A stretch of 64,000 bases of DNA from an uncultured Croceicoccus sp. (GCF_947496385.1 NZ_CANMCP010000010.1:1-64000), one strand, 5' to 3'. Shown: positions 1 through 9,894, counted from the stretch's first letter. A program made the numbers and translations. The notes: a model not told the origin generated them from the sequence alone.

Positions 1-51
1 CTCCCCGAAAGTTAATTGATCACTCTCCGCACTTACCGACAGATTGCTGGT

Positions 52-1542
52 ATGCAAGGTTTGTCCACGAACCCTAGTTTCAAGACCTTGCCGCAGTCAA
101 AATTTCACGATGCCCTCCTACAGCTCGTAAAAAACACGCAGGCCGTTATTCAATTCTCGCCAGATGGAACTATACTTGAAGCCAATGAGGCATTTTGTAG
201 AACTGTAGGCTATGACCTCTCCGAAATACAGGGGCGTCATCACCGAATGTTTTGTTCGCCCGAATTGGCGAACAGCCCCAAATACGAGCAGTTCTGGGCT
301 GATCTCAGGGCCGGCAAGAGTTTTACCTCGCGCTATCCTCGCATTACCAAATCCGGCGACGAGATCTGGCTCCAGTCGACGTATGGCCCGGTCACCGATG
401 CCCGGGGTAACGTCGAACGGGTCGTCAAGATCGCGACGGACGTAACTCCGCACCGCAAAGCCATGGACACGATCATTGCCGCGATGCGCGCACTTGAGAA
501 TGGCCAGCTTAACCAGAAAGTCCCATCGACCGGGATCGAGGAAGTCGACTCTTTCGGCGAGATTTTCAACGCTTCGGTTGCCAAGCTGGAAACGATGATA
601 ATGGCGGTGCGGGCGACCGCGTGTGGAGTCCAGACAGGCTCCGACGAGATCCGTACCGCGTCCGAAGACCTCGCCCTGCGCAACGAACAACAGGCCGCAA
701 GCATTCAGGAAACCGCCGCTTCGCTCAGCTCGACGGTGGGCCTCACCCGCGAGACGGCCGACGACGCCTTGGCTGCCAAAAGCGCCATCGCCCAGACCCA
801 CGCCCGCGCCACCGAAGGCGAAGCCGTGGTCGGCAAGGCCGTCGCGGCGATGGGTGCAATCGAACAATCGGCCGAAGAGATCACCCAGATCATTGACGTG
901 ATGGACGGTATCGCGTTCCAGACCAACCTGCTCGCGCTGAACGCAGGCGTGGAGGCCGCGCGTGCCGGCGAAGCGGGTAAGGGTTTTGCCGTGGTCGCCA
1001 GCGAGGTCCGCGCCCTCGCACAAAGGTCTGCTGAAGCGGCGCGCAACATCAAGACCCTCATCAACAAGTCCAGTGGTCACGTGGGCGAGGGAGTGAACCT
1101 GGTGGCCGAGACCGGGACGCTGCTGGCGGAGATAGTCACGCAGGTTGGTTCGGTCGCCGCTCAGGCCAATGACATCGCCGAGACCACCGCCGCGCAAGCG
1201 AGCCATCTTGAACAGGCGAACAGGGCCGTGAGCACCATCGACCGCATGACGCAGCAGAACTCCGCCATGGTCGAGCAAGCGACGGCGGCCACCCGCAGCC
1301 TGTCGTCCGAGGCAGAGCGCCTCAGCGAGCTGGTAGCCCAGTTCCAGGTCAGCGGCGGAGGCCATCCGTCCCTCGCCAAGAGGCACGCGCCCCCGCCGCG
1401 CGAACGCATGCCTGCAGCCATCAACGCGGCACCGCGCACGGTTGCGCCGCATCCACCCTCTACCGTCGCCGTCACAGGCAACCACGCCCGCAAACTGGCA
1501 ATAGTCTCTGCGCATAACGAAGACGACTGGGCCGAGTTCTAA
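52..1542 (+). CDS. Soluble PAS-domain methyl-accepting chemotaxis protein
   Basis: This is a cytoplasmic chemoreceptor of 496 residues if it starts at the ATG at 52; a TTG at 16 is also in frame. No transmembrane segment or signal peptide is visible. A single PAS domain spans about residues 18-135, followed by a HAMP-like linker (about 145-190) and an MCP signalling domain. The conserved hairpin tip ([12 protein letters not shown], then EAARAGE and [12 protein letters not shown]) sits near residues 284-330. Known relatives sense redox, oxygen or metabolites through PAS and signal to CheA/CheW. The protein ends in DDWAEF, which resembles the WxxF tether bound by CheR/CheB. The che operon lies 4.6 kb downstream on the other strand, so this receptor probably feeds it. 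The start is uncertain because the window begins only 15 bases upstream. Confidence 0.93.
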   Translation: MQGLSTNPSFKTLPQSKFHDALLQLVKNTQAVIQFSPDGTILEANEAFCRTVGYDLSEIQGRHHRMFCSPELANSPKYEQFWADLRAGKSFTSRYPRITKSGDEIWLQSTYGPVTDARGNVERVVKIATDVTPHRKAMDTIIAAMRALENGQLNQKVPSTGIEEVDSFGEIFNASVAKLETMIMAVRATACGVQTGSDEIRTASEDLALRNEQQAASIQETAASLSSTVGLTRETADDALAAKSAIAQTHARATEGEAVVGKAVAAMGAIEQSAEEITQIIDVMDGIAFQTNLLALNAGVEAARAGEAGKGFAVVASEVRALAQRSAEAARNIKTLINKSSGHVGEGVNLVAETGTLLAEIVTQVGSVAAQANDIAETTAAQASHLEQANRAVSTIDRMTQQNSAMVEQATAATRSLSSEAERLSELVAQFQVSGGGHPSLAKRHAPPPRERMPAAINAAPRTVAPHPPSTVAVTGNHARKLAIVSAHNEDDWAEF

Positions 1543-1652
1543 TCATGGCGGTGATTCCGCTTGCCACCCAATTCCGTTGAAAAAGGTATATTTGGCATGG
1601 GTTGGCGACTGCTTTGGATAGCATAAGAGCGGCGTTGCAATTCCGCTCAAGA

Positions 1653-2265
1653 AGCTCTCAGTCGGATGCGAACTGCTTTCCGTTAAGGGGGAGCGCCCTT
1701 CCAGGGTTATTTTTCAAGCCATGAGGTTTTACCACTCAGACAGGGCGGCTGAGCGGCGGTTCCTGCAAATTTGACGGTCGACAAGGTAGCGTTTGGAATT
1801 GAAATGGTTGTGGGGGCCATGAACCGAGGCGAACTTATGTAACGACTTCATTCGCCTGAAGCGCAGCATCGCTCGCGCTCGTAGTCGGAATTGAGGTGTG
1901 AATTCTGGGCGCAGTTGTTAGTATAGTGGCCGATCTCTTGCCTTCGCTCCCACCCGAGGTCAGACATCGCTACCCTGTACGAGCGCAGCCCGTCAGTCGG
2001 CATAACCTCCGGCGAACCGCGATGCTTCAACGCCTTCTTCATGAAACGCAGCGCCGCAGCCTTGTCCCTCGCCATGGTGACGGAGCTTTCGAGCGCCTCA
2101 TCTTCGTGATCAACGGCACGCCCGAGGTACATCATCTCACCGTTTATGCAGACACAGATCTCGTCGAGACGCCAGTTCCAATGCCGAAAACCGCGCATCC
2201 GATTAATGCGTTGGCGCCGGATGTCGGCCGTAAACTTCTAGCCAGAACGTTTCACCAACACCCGA
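1653..2265 (-). mobile_element. IS6-type element remnant, 5' third missing
   Basis: A decayed insertion sequence with its transposase on the minus strand. Its 3' terminal repeat is recognisable near 1653-1670 (CTCAGTCGGATG; the copies at 49.25 and 63.47 kb read CTGTCAGTCGGATG). The element is readable to about 2265, where similarity to the other copies stops and the N-terminal third of the transposase is lost. It is one of nine related fragments in this window, all in the same orientation. Confidence 0.75.
1714..2262 (-). pseudogene. IS6-family transposase, truncated and with stops
   Basis: The minus strand reads recognisable IS6-family DDE transposase sequence: RMRGFRHWNW, then LDE and INGEMMYLGRAVDHE, then KKALKHRGSPEV and DGLRSYR. 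The longest open block is 1848-2198. Compared with the less damaged copy at the window end, this one has an altered stretch after SDLGWE, a Gln codon turned into a stop near the C terminus, and an internal stop near 2253. It lacks the N-terminal DNA-binding part. No active enzyme is expected. Confidence 0.75.
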
Positions 2266-2396
2266 AGGGGTTGGCTGATTTCCTGGTTCGGGGCAGACAA
2301 TTTTCGCTGCCCTGCATTGCTCAAATTGCCAGAGGCACCATTCATGCGACACTACCCCGCCAAGTAAAACGGCATATCTAAAGCGCTGATGTTTCG

Positions 2397-3098
2397 TCAG
2401 GCCTCCACAATGCTGTCCAGCCATTCGCGCATCAGCGACTCTTCCGCCTTCGATAGCGCGCCGACGCCTTCGAGATGCGCGCGCAAGGCGATCGCATGAG
2501 GCGCCGGGCCGGCTTCTTTCGACGATGCCGTCGCGTCCAGGATCGCGGCAATGGCCCGCATTGCGAGCCTGCGTGAGCGTCTGCTCGTCCCTTTCGCGGG
2601 GCGGCAAGGCCAGAAACGTGGTCGCGACGCCTTACCGCCGACGCGTGTATGAGCGCGGCCACCCGCTCCTCCGCAACACGAAGCCGACCGGCCTGCGCGA
2701 TCCGCGCGGTGCGGCGACGCAGGGCCGCCATCCCGGCCAGCGACGCCGGCGACTGCGCCAGAGCAAACCGATCTGGTTCATGATCGCGAATACGTCCGGG
2801 TTTTCAACGCCGAAAGCGACGCAACGGTCTATCCGTTCCGCGACTCCTCGACCGGATCGAGATGCGGGGGATTGGCTTCCTTCTCCGCCACGAACCGCTC
2901 CAGCCTGTCTTTTGCCACGGCGTCGAGCAGGCCGCGCTTATCGCCGAAAATCTGGTAGAGAGTAGGGGGCTGGATCGACGCTTTTGCCGCGACCGCCCGC
3001 GTCGTCAGCGCTGCTGTTCCGCCGCTTGCGATCAGTTCGGCGGTGCCATTGAACACGGCTCGCCAAGTGTCGGTGTCGCTCGGATCGGCCGTCGCCAT
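2397..3098 (-). pseudogene. TetR-family regulator, frameshifted
   Basis: The ATG at 3098 opens a TetR N-terminal helix-turn-helix (AALTTRAVAAKASIQPPTLYQIFGDKRGL in pieces) that stops after 89 residues. The rest continues in other minus-strand frames: VENPDVFAIMNQIG near 2765-2800, then AGMAALRRRTARIAQAGRL, then VATTFLALPPRERDEQTL and a C-terminal helix ending LMREWLDSIVEA at 2397. The order and content match a roughly 220-residue TetR protein broken by at least three frameshifts. It is divergent from the decayed NmrA-like gene at 3154, a common regulator/target arrangement, so the pair probably decayed together. Confidence 0.7.
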
Positions 3099-3153
3099 GG
3101 CCGGATATTATCGATGATAACGCACGTATAATATCATTGGAACTGACGCCCGT

Positions 3154-3795
3154 ATGATCCTAGTCACAGGCGCCAACAGCCATCTCGGCCAGGGTATCGT
3201 CAAGTATCTTTCGAAGCGCACAGGACCGGCGCAGATCATCGCCGCTTCGCACGATCCGGGTTCGCTCGCCCCCGCCCGACGGAGACGCCGTGCGACGCGC
3301 GGACTTCGCCGATCTGGCGAGCCTGCCCTACGCTTTTGCCGGGGAAAGCAGCCTGTAGATGATCGGAGAGAATCTGAAGCGCGGCGCACTGTGCGTCCCC
3401 GAGGATGGCCTCGTCCTCTGGACGGCGCGGGACGATCTGGCACAGGCGGACGCGGCGATCCTCGCGGAAGACGCAACCTTCGACGGCGCGACCCCGCCGC
3501 TTACGGCGTCGCCCGGATGGACCTTGGCAGAGATTGCCGACCTCGCCTCGCAAATTACCGGCTGCGCAGTCCGTCACACCATCGTTTCGGACGCGGCATG
3601 GAAGGCGCGAAGGTCGCGGCGGGTCTGCCCGAGCCCTGCGCCGAAATGCTGCTCGGCATCTTCCGTGCCTCTCGGCGCGGCGATTTCAGTACGGTCGATG
3701 CGACTTTCGAAAAACTCCTCGACCGCGAACCCACGCCCCTGCGCGACATGCTCGCGGCCGAACCGACTCTTGCGCTCCAGACCCAACAGAAATAA
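3154..3795 (+). pseudogene. NmrA-like NAD(P)-binding oxidoreductase, frameshifted
   Basis: It begins MILVTGANSHLGQGIVKYL, the Rossmann glycine motif of atypical short-chain dehydrogenases of the NmrA/QOR2 type. The frame is lost after about 38 residues. Later parts appear in two other plus-strand frames: SPGWTLAEIADLASQITG (about 3505-3560) and AGLPEPCAEMLLGIFRASRRGDF with the end at 3795. The total span is shorter than the roughly 285-residue family norm, so a deletion is likely as well. The gene is divergent from the broken TetR gene and just upstream of a broken aldo/keto reductase. Confidence 0.7.
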
Positions 3796-3805
3796 AGGAG
3801 TTGCC

Positions 3806-4490
3806 ATGCTTGCGAGAGACAACGCCATAGCCCGTTCGGGCACTTTCGCATTGTGCCAGCGCACCGTCCACCAGATGGGCTACGGGGCCATGCAGTTCGG
3901 CGCACGCCGCGATAATGAAGGCGCCTAATCGCCCGTGATGGGGCCGCAGGAACTCGTCGATGCGATCGAGAGCAATTGCGACAATCTCGCGATCGAGCGG
4001 ATCTCGATCGCAAACCTTCGGCTCATGTTCGGCGCGGACGACGCGGGGCCAGCTCGCGGCGACGTGGGGCCGATGCTGGAACCGCTTATCGCCCTGAAGG
4101 AACGGGCCGGGGTCAGCAACGCCCTGCCCGAACAGGTCGGAGCAACACGTTCCATGACCGAGATCGTCTGTGTGCAGAACATGTACAATCTCGCCAATCG
4201 CGGCGACGATGATTTGATCGATCATCTTGCAGAAGAGGGCATTGCTTACCTACCATTTTTCCCGTTCGGCGATTTCAACTCATTGCAATCGGGCATGCTG
4301 GAGGACGTGGCACAAGATCTGGACGCAACGCCCATGCAGGTCGCGCTTGCCTAGCTTCTCCAGCGTTCGCGCAACATCCTGCTGATCCCCGGAACGAGCT
4401 CGATCGACCATTTGCGGCAGACTGTCGCAGCCGCCAATCTCGCGCTGCCAGCAGAGGCTGCGGCGAAGCGGGACGGGATCGGCAATTCGT
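3806..4490 (+). pseudogene. Aldo/keto reductase, deleted internally and with a nonsense codon
   Basis: The start at 3806 follows a good ribosome site (AAAGGAG). The first 41 residues carry the family signature MGYGAMQFG and then stop. The C-terminal half is read in another frame from about 3935: GVSNALPEQV, MTEIVCVQNMYNLANR and YLPFFPFG, then ATPMQVALA, an in-frame TAG, and LLQRSRNILLIPGTSS. Relatives have Trp at the stop position, so a TGG to TAG change is the simplest reading. The TIM-barrel section with the catalytic Tyr/Lys is missing. Relatives are NADPH-dependent carbonyl reductases. Confidence 0.75.
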
Positions 4491-4756
4491 CGCTTTCTTC
4501 TCGTCGACGGACAGCTTTTCGATCATCGGAACCGTTCTTCGCCGGACCGGGATCAGGGCGCCTTGTCGCCTGTTGGAAACTTGCCCATTGCTGACCGCAG
4601 CTTTCCGCGCCGCAACAGAGGAAAACCGACACTCCCCGGACGATCCATTTGCGGACGGGGCGCTAGCATTCCTGCAGAATGGAGGCCGATATCAGCAAGA
4701 TCGGGAACGACTGCCATTGCTTGCCGAGGTAGGATTGCTGCGAAAGGAGCTTCAGA
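4491..4756. other. Intergenic stretch, nothing recognised
   Basis: Between the broken aldo/keto reductase and the AraC gene there is no coherent reading frame with family signatures. The only clear signal is the ribosome site AAAGGAG just before 4757. It may contain the eroded 3' end of the aldo/keto reductase. Confidence 0.4.
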
Positions 4757-5650
4757 ATGCGAATTTGCAGCACTTTGGGATATGCGGAACGGATCGAGCG
4801 CGCGATCGCGCTGCTCGAACGGAAAGCGGCAGCAGGAGAGCCGGCGTCCTTGTCTGATTTGGCCTCGGCCGCCGCTCTTTCGCCTTATCACTTCCATCGA
4901 ATATTTCGCGTGATGACCGGTGAATCCGTGGGAGATGCGATTGTTCGCGCGCGTCTGGGCGGCGCCCTACCCATGCTCGATCGGTCAATTTTCGATGCGG
5001 TGACGCAAAGCGGCTACGCAACGAGCCAGGCTTTCGCACGCGCGGTGAAAGTTCGAACCGACGCGACGCCGTCTGAACTTCGCAACGACCCCATCCGTCG
5101 CAAACAGGCCGAAGAGAGCCTTGCATTGCCCGAACAATCTGGTGCCGCTTCGCCGCCGATCACGATAAAGATTACCTCGGTCGCCCCGCTGCGCCTGGCC
5201 GCAATACGCAATGTCGGGGATTACGCGGAGTTGAACCACGGTTTCGGCCAATTGGTCGAACAGATCGTCGGAAAAGCCGGACCGGAAGGAATAACCGGCC
5301 TTTACGGGATCCCATATGGCGATCCGAGAGACGTCGAGCCACAATATTGCAGGTTCGATTGTGCTGTGTCGACGAGTGTTTCCATCGATCCCGATGACCA
5401 GATTTCTATAATCGACTGTGATGGCGGCCCGGCTTTGGAGATGACCCATTGCGGCGACTACGACCGTATTCATGATGCAGTGGATGCGCTCTATCGCCGA
5501 GCGGTGAGAGAAGAGCTGCAACTCTCCGGCGCGCCGCTGCTCATCCACTATGCGCAAGACCCTGAAGAGGTGCCGACGGATGAACTCTTCGCGAACGTCT
5601 ATCTGTGGCTGGAGCCGGCAGTCGAATCCAAGCCTTTGTCCGTTTCGTAG
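4757..5650 (+). CDS. AraC-family regulator with GyrI-like effector domain
   Basis: An intact 297-residue protein. The N-terminal AraC DNA-binding domain covers about residues 10-112, with its first helix-turn-helix at LSDLASAAALSPYHFHRIF and the second at AVTQSGYATSQAFARAV. A GyrI-like small-molecule-binding domain (about 135-290) follows, beginning ITIKITSVAPLRLAAIRNVG. This architecture is known from Rob/SoxS-like regulators that respond to hydrophobic or cationic compounds. The start is supported by AAAGGAG nine bases upstream. It is the only intact gene between two eroded stretches. Its target may have been the broken reductase genes upstream, but that is inference. Confidence 0.9.
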   Translation: MRICSTLGYAERIERAIALLERKAAAGEPASLSDLASAAALSPYHFHRIFRVMTGESVGDAIVRARLGGALPMLDRSIFDAVTQSGYATSQAFARAVKVRTDATPSELRNDPIRRKQAEESLALPEQSGAASPPITIKITSVAPLRLAAIRNVGDYAELNHGFGQLVEQIVGKAGPEGITGLYGIPYGDPRDVEPQYCRFDCAVSTSVSIDPDDQISIIDCDGGPALEMTHCGDYDRIHDAVDALYRRAVREELQLSGAPLLIHYAQDPEEVPTDELFANVYLWLEPAVESKPLSVS

Positions 5651-5666
5651 GGAGTGCGCTTTTAGA

Positions 5667-5866
5667 TTCCGCGTTCCGACAAGAGATTTTTCTCGTTTCG
5701 CAAGGAAAGCTGAAATCGAACATACACCATCACGACCAAACGGATTACGTCCGACGACCAATGGAAATAGCGGAACGGGTTGGCTGGTTTTCGAGGGTGG
5801 TCCATCAAACTCCTCCAGCCTGCCCGAATGAGGTGGCTAGCGGTACCATCCTTCTGACAATGCCAT
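5667..5866 (-). mobile_element. IS6-type element remnant, 5' end only
   Basis: Similar to the start of the transposase in the other copies (frames for arginine-rich VRFPLSLRN and RYxxSSPEVVR are damaged). It ends in the terminal sequence GCGGTACCATCCTTCTGACA near 5838-5858, which matches the corresponding ends at 29.6 and 50.07 kb. The rest of the element is absent. Orientation is the same as all other copies. Confidence 0.65.
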
Positions 5867-5908
5867 CGCCGTCAAAGGCGTTCCGCAAGCAGCAAAGCTC
5901 TATCAGAT

Positions 5909-5979
5909 GCAGGTGTAACTCGATGGTAGAGCAGCAGCTTCCCGAACTGATACTGAGGGTCCGACTCCCCTCACCCGCT
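5909..5979 (+). pseudogene. Decayed tRNA-Gly (anticodon CCC)
   Basis: A 71-base stretch aligns end to end with tRNA-Gly: D-loop GATGGTAGAGCAG, anticodon loop TTCCCGA, T-loop region GGGTCCGACTCCC and acceptor CACCCGCT. Base pairing is damaged by A-C mismatches at acceptor pair 3-70, D-stem pair 10-25, the base of the anticodon stem (31-39) and the T stem (50-64). The universally conserved T at position 55 is C, and CCC follows the discriminator instead of CCA. The damage looks like transitions, so I read this as a decayed duplicate rather than a working tRNA. Confidence 0.6.
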
Positions 5980-6168
5980 CCCATCTTTCCAACCACTTAG
6001 CGGCCACCATTGTAAGGCTTTCGAAGGTAGGCGTTCAACTGTCGGCCGTCTTCAATGTCACGATCGTCCGGCGGCAGCGGTACGCCGGCAGGGGCTGCAA
6101 TACCCTCGTGCCGTGTTTACTCCCAATGGACTCCGTACCAGTCGGACCAAGACACATCCTAAATAGAG
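5980..6168. other. Intergenic stretch, nothing recognised
   Basis: No gene, tRNA or clear terminator is seen between the tRNA remnant and the end of the che operon. Confidence 0.4.
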
Positions 6169-7953
6169 TCAGAACAGACCGTCATCATCATCATCGTCGT
6201 CCTCTTCTTCGGCTACGGGATCGCAGGTGTCGGACTGAAGATCGACATGTTCTATTCCCCGCAGGGCGTGGCGGCGGTGAATTTCGCGTTCCTGCGCCAT
6301 GGAGTAGCGTTGCGCGAGTTCGGCAAGGATCGCCGTCAACCCGTCAAGCGCTTCGGGGCCCAATTCCGCCACGTCGACGTCAGCCACGGCCGGCGTGGCC
6401 GTCGCCAGTGTCTCGCTCGCGGCGATCATGTCGCGTTCCAGCGCAAGCTCATTCGCGAGTTCGGTCCCGGTACGACCGAGCAGTTCGATCAATTCGCGCG
6501 CTTCGCTGCGTCCATGCTCAATCCCGGTTTCATTCGTGTCGCACCCCTTTCGCACGATCGCCAGTGCATCTTCGAGACTGGGATGCGCCCCCATGTCGGT
6601 GGTGGCCTGGATCGCCACGCTGTTTTCGGACAGATCGTCGATCAACGCGATCATGCCGTCGAGCACCATCCCGAGATCGCTGCAGAGCCGGTCGATCTCC
6701 TTCGCGATCACGAACACAGCGCGTCCCGTGCTGTTCATGCGGCGGCACAGGAGCAAGGTATTCATGGCGATGTTGCGCACATCGATCCGCAGATCGGCGA
6801 ACATTTCAAGCTTCCGCCCCAGCTCGATGAGCGTCCTGGCGATCGTATCGATGAGGCGGTTCGATTGCAGGTCGGTGACATGGAGGCGGTCGGTGAGTTC
6901 CGCCATCTCGATGATATTATGTTCGACATTCTGCAGGATCGTACGCTCTTCGGCGCTATCCGCCTCGGTTGCGGCCTGATCATCGATGAGCGACAGGAGA
7001 CGTTCGGTATGGGGCCCTATACCGCGCAGCGCCTGTAGCAGCGTATTCGCGCCCTCGGCGAAGTCTTCCGCTGCCCGGCCCAGCAAGTCGGCGAGGAGCG
7101 CGTAGACATGCGCTCTTACTGCGCGTTCCGCCGCGCTATCCAGTTCCATCCGGTGGAGATGCGCGTCGAGAATTCCGACCCCTTCCACCACGTGTTCGAT
7201 CCGCTGGCGGGTGCTGTCGCCGACCTGAAGCGCGCCGAGGACAAGAGCCACCTGGCCCTGTATTTCCTGCGCGATGCTCAGGACGCTTTCGGCCAGCTTC
7301 CCCATGGCGTCCATATGGTCGCGAAGGATGCACGCGTTTTCGGCAAGGCGTTCCGGAACCGTGGGCGGGATGCGCGCGCATTCGCGGCGAAGCGGCTCGA
7401 CCGCCTCGCCCGCCTCCGAAAGGCTCGGGACCAGTGCCGTCACCATGTCCAGGATCTCACGAAGATTGCCGCGGCCGTGATCGACCCGTCCGTCAATATC
7501 GTCGACGAAATTGACGAACGCCGCTTCGCCTGCGGCCGCGATCTTCGTATTGACGCCGTAGATCTGGAGCACATCGAAGAGTTTCTGTACCTCCTCGACC
7601 CGGTCCTTGAGCATGGCGGAATTGGTCAGCGCCGCATCGAGGTCGCCTTCCCGTATCGTCAGCGCCTCCGGCAGACCGCTCAGCCGTTCGGCCAGGCTGG
7701 TCATCGTGGTCACGGCATCGACCACGGCATCGCCATCGAGTGCACCGCTGATCCCCTTGAGGATCGCAACCAGCCGGTCAATCGTCTCGATTGCCTTCAT
7801 CAGGGTCTTGCCCGCGTTGAGAAAGCGGGCGTCCATCCCCGCCGCAAGGGCCGCCAGCTCGTTCGACACGCGCAGAACCGCCCGCGTTTCGTCGGCAACG
7901 CTGGCGCTCCTGGGCAAGGTTTCGCCGTCGAAAGTCAATATCTGGGAGTTCAT
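6169..7953 (-). CDS. Soluble chemotaxis-operon protein with two degenerate receptor hairpins
   Basis: A predicted 594-residue, largely helical protein with no signal peptide or membrane segment. Its ATG at 7953 overlaps the cheB stop (ATGA), so it is translationally coupled. Two segments resemble the MCP signalling tip: about residues 127-165 ([15 protein letters not shown] then [10 protein letters not shown]) and 390-428 ([20 protein letters not shown] then [12 protein letters not shown]). In each, the usual LNAAIEAARAGE core is altered. Between them lies [17 protein letters not shown], a motif seen in other soluble MCP-like proteins. The C terminus is very acidic (seven Asp in a row, then GLF). 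It sits where other systems carry cheD, cheX or cheZ. The function is unknown; a receptor-array or CheA/CheW partner is a reasonable inference. Confidence 0.88.
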   Translation of the reverse strand: MNSQILTFDGETLPRSASVADETRAVLRVSNELAALAAGMDARFLNAGKTLMKAIETIDRLVAILKGISGALDGDAVVDAVTTMTSLAERLSGLPEALTIREGDLDAALTNSAMLKDRVEEVQKLFDVLQIYGVNTKIAAAGEAAFVNFVDDIDGRVDHGRGNLREILDMVTALVPSLSEAGEAVEPLRRECARIPPTVPERLAENACILRDHMDAMGKLAESVLSIAQEIQGQVALVLGALQVGDSTRQRIEHVVEGVGILDAHLHRMELDSAAERAVRAHVYALLADLLGRAAEDFAEGANTLLQALRGIGPHTERLLSLIDDQAATEADSAEERTILQNVEHNIIEMAELTDRLHVTDLQSNRLIDTIARTLIELGRKLEMFADLRIDVRNIAMNTLLLCRRMNSTGRAVFVIAKEIDRLCSDLGMVLDGMIALIDDLSENSVAIQATTDMGAHPSLEDALAIVRKGCDTNETGIEHGRSEARELIELLGRTGTELANELALERDMIAASETLATATPAVADVDVAELGPEALDGLTAILAELAQRYSMAQEREIHRRHALRGIEHVDLQSDTCDPVAEEEDDDDDDDGLF

Positions 7954-9032
7954 CGTTCGCAAGCCCGTAGCAATTCACCGGCGATATGGCCGAGCGGCAC
8001 GATCTTTTGCGCGCCGCCCCGGTTGATGGCTTCCTTCGGCATGCCGAACACGATCGAGGTTGCCTCGTCCTGTGCCATGGTGCGCGCTCCGGCGTCCTTC
8101 ATTTCCAGGAGGCCGCGCGCGCCATCGTCGCCCATGCCGGTCATGATGATCCCGACCGCATTCGAACCAGCAGTCCGTGCGGCGGAGCGGAACAGGACGT
8201 CCACCGATGGCCTGTGGCGCGATACCAGCGGCCCTTCCCGCACCGAAACGTAATAGCGCGCGCCCTGACGCTCCAGCATGGTGTGGCGCAGGCCGCCCGG
8301 CGCAATCAGGACATGGCCGCGCATGACCGTGTCGCCGTCCTGCGCTTCCTTCACATCGACCTTGCACAGCGTGTTGAGCCGCTTTGCAAAGGCCTTGGTG
8401 AAGCTTTCCGGCATGTGCTGCACCACCACGATGCCGGGAGAATTGGCCGGCAACGCCTCCAGCACTTCGCGTAACGCCTCGGTGCCGCCGGTGGATGCAC
8501 CGATGCACGCGACCATCTCGGTTGTGCGGCGCATCGCGCCCGCGCCCGGCGGCGGCATCATGGCATCGGCGGTCAGTTTCGCCTGCGTGCCTTCATCCTT
8601 GCGATTGGCGGAGCGGCGCCGCAGACGCGCCTGCGCCGCGCCCTTGACGGTTTCGCGGATGCGCATGTGCGATTCCACGAGATGATCGGCCACGCCCATG
8701 CGCGGCTTCAGGATCACGTCGACGGCGCCCGCTTCCATCGCCTGCAGCAGGGTTTCGGACCCTTCCTCGACCAGCGACGAGCACATCACGACCGGCACCG
8801 GGCACTGGCTCATCAATTTGCGCAGGAAGGTGATGCCGTCCATGCGCGGCATTTCGACGTCCAGCGTGACCACGTCGGGCATCTCTGCCTGAATATGGCG
8901 TGCGGCGGCGAAGGGATCGGAGGCCGCGGCGATCACTTCGATCTCCGGGTCGGCGGCGAGGATCGATGTCATCGCCTGCCGGACGCTGGCCGAATCGTCG
9001 ATGACGAGAACGCGAATCCGTTTGCTGGGCAT
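7950..9032 (-). CDS. cheB: Chemotaxis protein-glutamate methylesterase/glutaminase CheB
   Basis: A 360-residue CheB. The receiver domain (about 1-125) has the acidic pair DD near residue 12 and phosphoacceptor Asp58 in [11 protein letters not shown]. The C-terminal esterase domain shows the catalytic Ser in [11 protein letters not shown], His in [10 protein letters not shown] and Asp in [11 protein letters not shown]. It removes receptor methyl groups when phosphorylated by CheA, which gives adaptation. An ATG at 9032 is preferred over upstream in-frame codons because it follows the cheR stop by four bases and begins the typical IRVLVIDDS. It lies between cheR and the hairpin protein gene. 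Confidence 0.97.
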   Translation of the reverse strand: MPSKRIRVLVIDDSASVRQAMTSILAADPEIEVIAAASDPFAAARHIQAEMPDVVTLDVEMPRMDGITFLRKLMSQCPVPVVMCSSLVEEGSETLLQAMEAGAVDVILKPRMGVADHLVESHMRIRETVKGAAQARLRRRSANRKDEGTQAKLTADAMMPPPGAGAMRRTTEMVACIGASTGGTEALREVLEALPANSPGIVVVQHMPESFTKAFAKRLNTLCKVDVKEAQDGDTVMRGHVLIAPGGLRHTMLERQGARYYVSVREGPLVSRHRPSVDVLFRSAARTAGSNAVGIIMTGMGDDGARGLLEMKDAGARTMAQDEATSIVFGMPKEAINRGGAQKIVPLGHIAGELLRACER

Positions 9033-9036
9033 TGCG

Positions 9037-9894
9037 CTAGACCTTCTGAAACGTGGTGTTGCCGACCTGGCGAAGCGGCAGATCCATTTCGGCAATGGTT
9101 TCCGAATGACCGATCATGATCCATCCGCCCTGCTTCAGCTTGCGGCAGAGCCGGTTGAGCACCGCCTCCTGTGTTGGCCGGTCGAAATAGATCAGCACGT
9201 TGCGGCACATGATGATGTCCATCGGATCGCCCACCGGATAGGAGGCGTCCATGAAGTTGAGTTGCGCAAAACCGACTGCGGACCGTAGCGCCGGAACGAT
9301 CCGGACATCGGGGGCTGCGGGCTCGAGCGGTTCCATGACGTAGCGCATGCGCATGGCGGGCGGGACCGGCTGCACCTGCGCGCGCGGATAAATGCCGCGG
9401 CGCGCAATTTCGAGGACGCCGCTGTCGAGGTCGGTCGCCAGGATGCCATATTCGGGGCCACCGTTCCGCGTGGCGTAATCGTCGAACACCATGGCCATCG
9501 TATACGGTTCGGCGCCCGTGGAGCAGCCCGCGCTCCATGCCCGCAGGCGCCGCGTTCCCGCAGCTCCGATCGCGGGCAGGATGGTGCTTTGCATGTATTC
9601 GAAATGCTTGGGCTCACGGAAAAAATCGGTCTTGTTCGTCGTGACGGCGTTCAGGAGGTGCTCCGTCTCCTCCTCTCCCACGGCGCCATCGAACAGGGCG
9701 TCGCAATAGGCATCGAGATTGTATGCGCCCACGGCCCGCACGCGGCGGCGCAAACGACCTTCGAGCATGGTTTTCTTCGTATGCGGAATCTTGATGCCCG
9801 AAAGCTGATGGATAAGAGCGGAAAGCCGCGTGAAATTGCGCGACGATATCTGGTCGTCGAAGACCGGTTGTTCTGCGCGAGCTGCTGTTGACAT
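9037..9894 (-). CDS. cheR: Chemotaxis receptor methyltransferase CheR
   Basis: A 285-residue S-adenosylmethionine-dependent methyltransferase that methylates receptor glutamates. The N-terminal helical CheR domain ([16 protein letters not shown], about 20-85) precedes the methyltransferase domain, with [15 protein letters not shown] as the SAM-binding motif and [13 protein letters not shown] as the typical second motif. It also has [14 protein letters not shown] before the SAM site. It lies between cheW and cheB in the operon; the 87-base spacer to the preceding cheW is the largest gap in the operon. Confidence 0.97.
   Translation of the reverse strand: MSTAARAEQPVFDDQISSRNFTRLSALIHQLSGIKIPHTKKTMLEGRLRRRVRAVGAYNLDAYCDALFDGAVGEEETEHLLNAVTTNKTDFFREPKHFEYMQSTILPAIGAAGTRRLRAWSAGCSTGAEPYTMAMVFDDYATRNGGPEYGILATDLDSGVLEIARRGIYPRAQVQPVPPAMRMRYVMEPLEPAAPDVRIVPALRSAVGFAQLNFMDASYPVGDPMDIIMCRNVLIYFDRPTQEAVLNRLCRKLKQGGWIMIGHSETIAEMDLPLRQVGNTTFQKV

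Noticed and set aside
118-1515. A long open frame antisense to the PAS chemoreceptor
   Set aside because: It mirrors the codon pattern of a clear receptor gene; its translation is Arg/Gly-rich and matches no family. GC-rich DNA gives many such frames.
5909-5979. A functional tRNA-Gly gene
   Set aside because: Several conserved stem pairs and T55 are lost and the CCA position reads CCC, so I call it a relic.
6172-6210. A microsatellite or CRISPR-like repeat
   Set aside because: The trinucleotide run is coding (acidic tail) and has no spacer structure. No CRISPR array was seen anywhere in the window.
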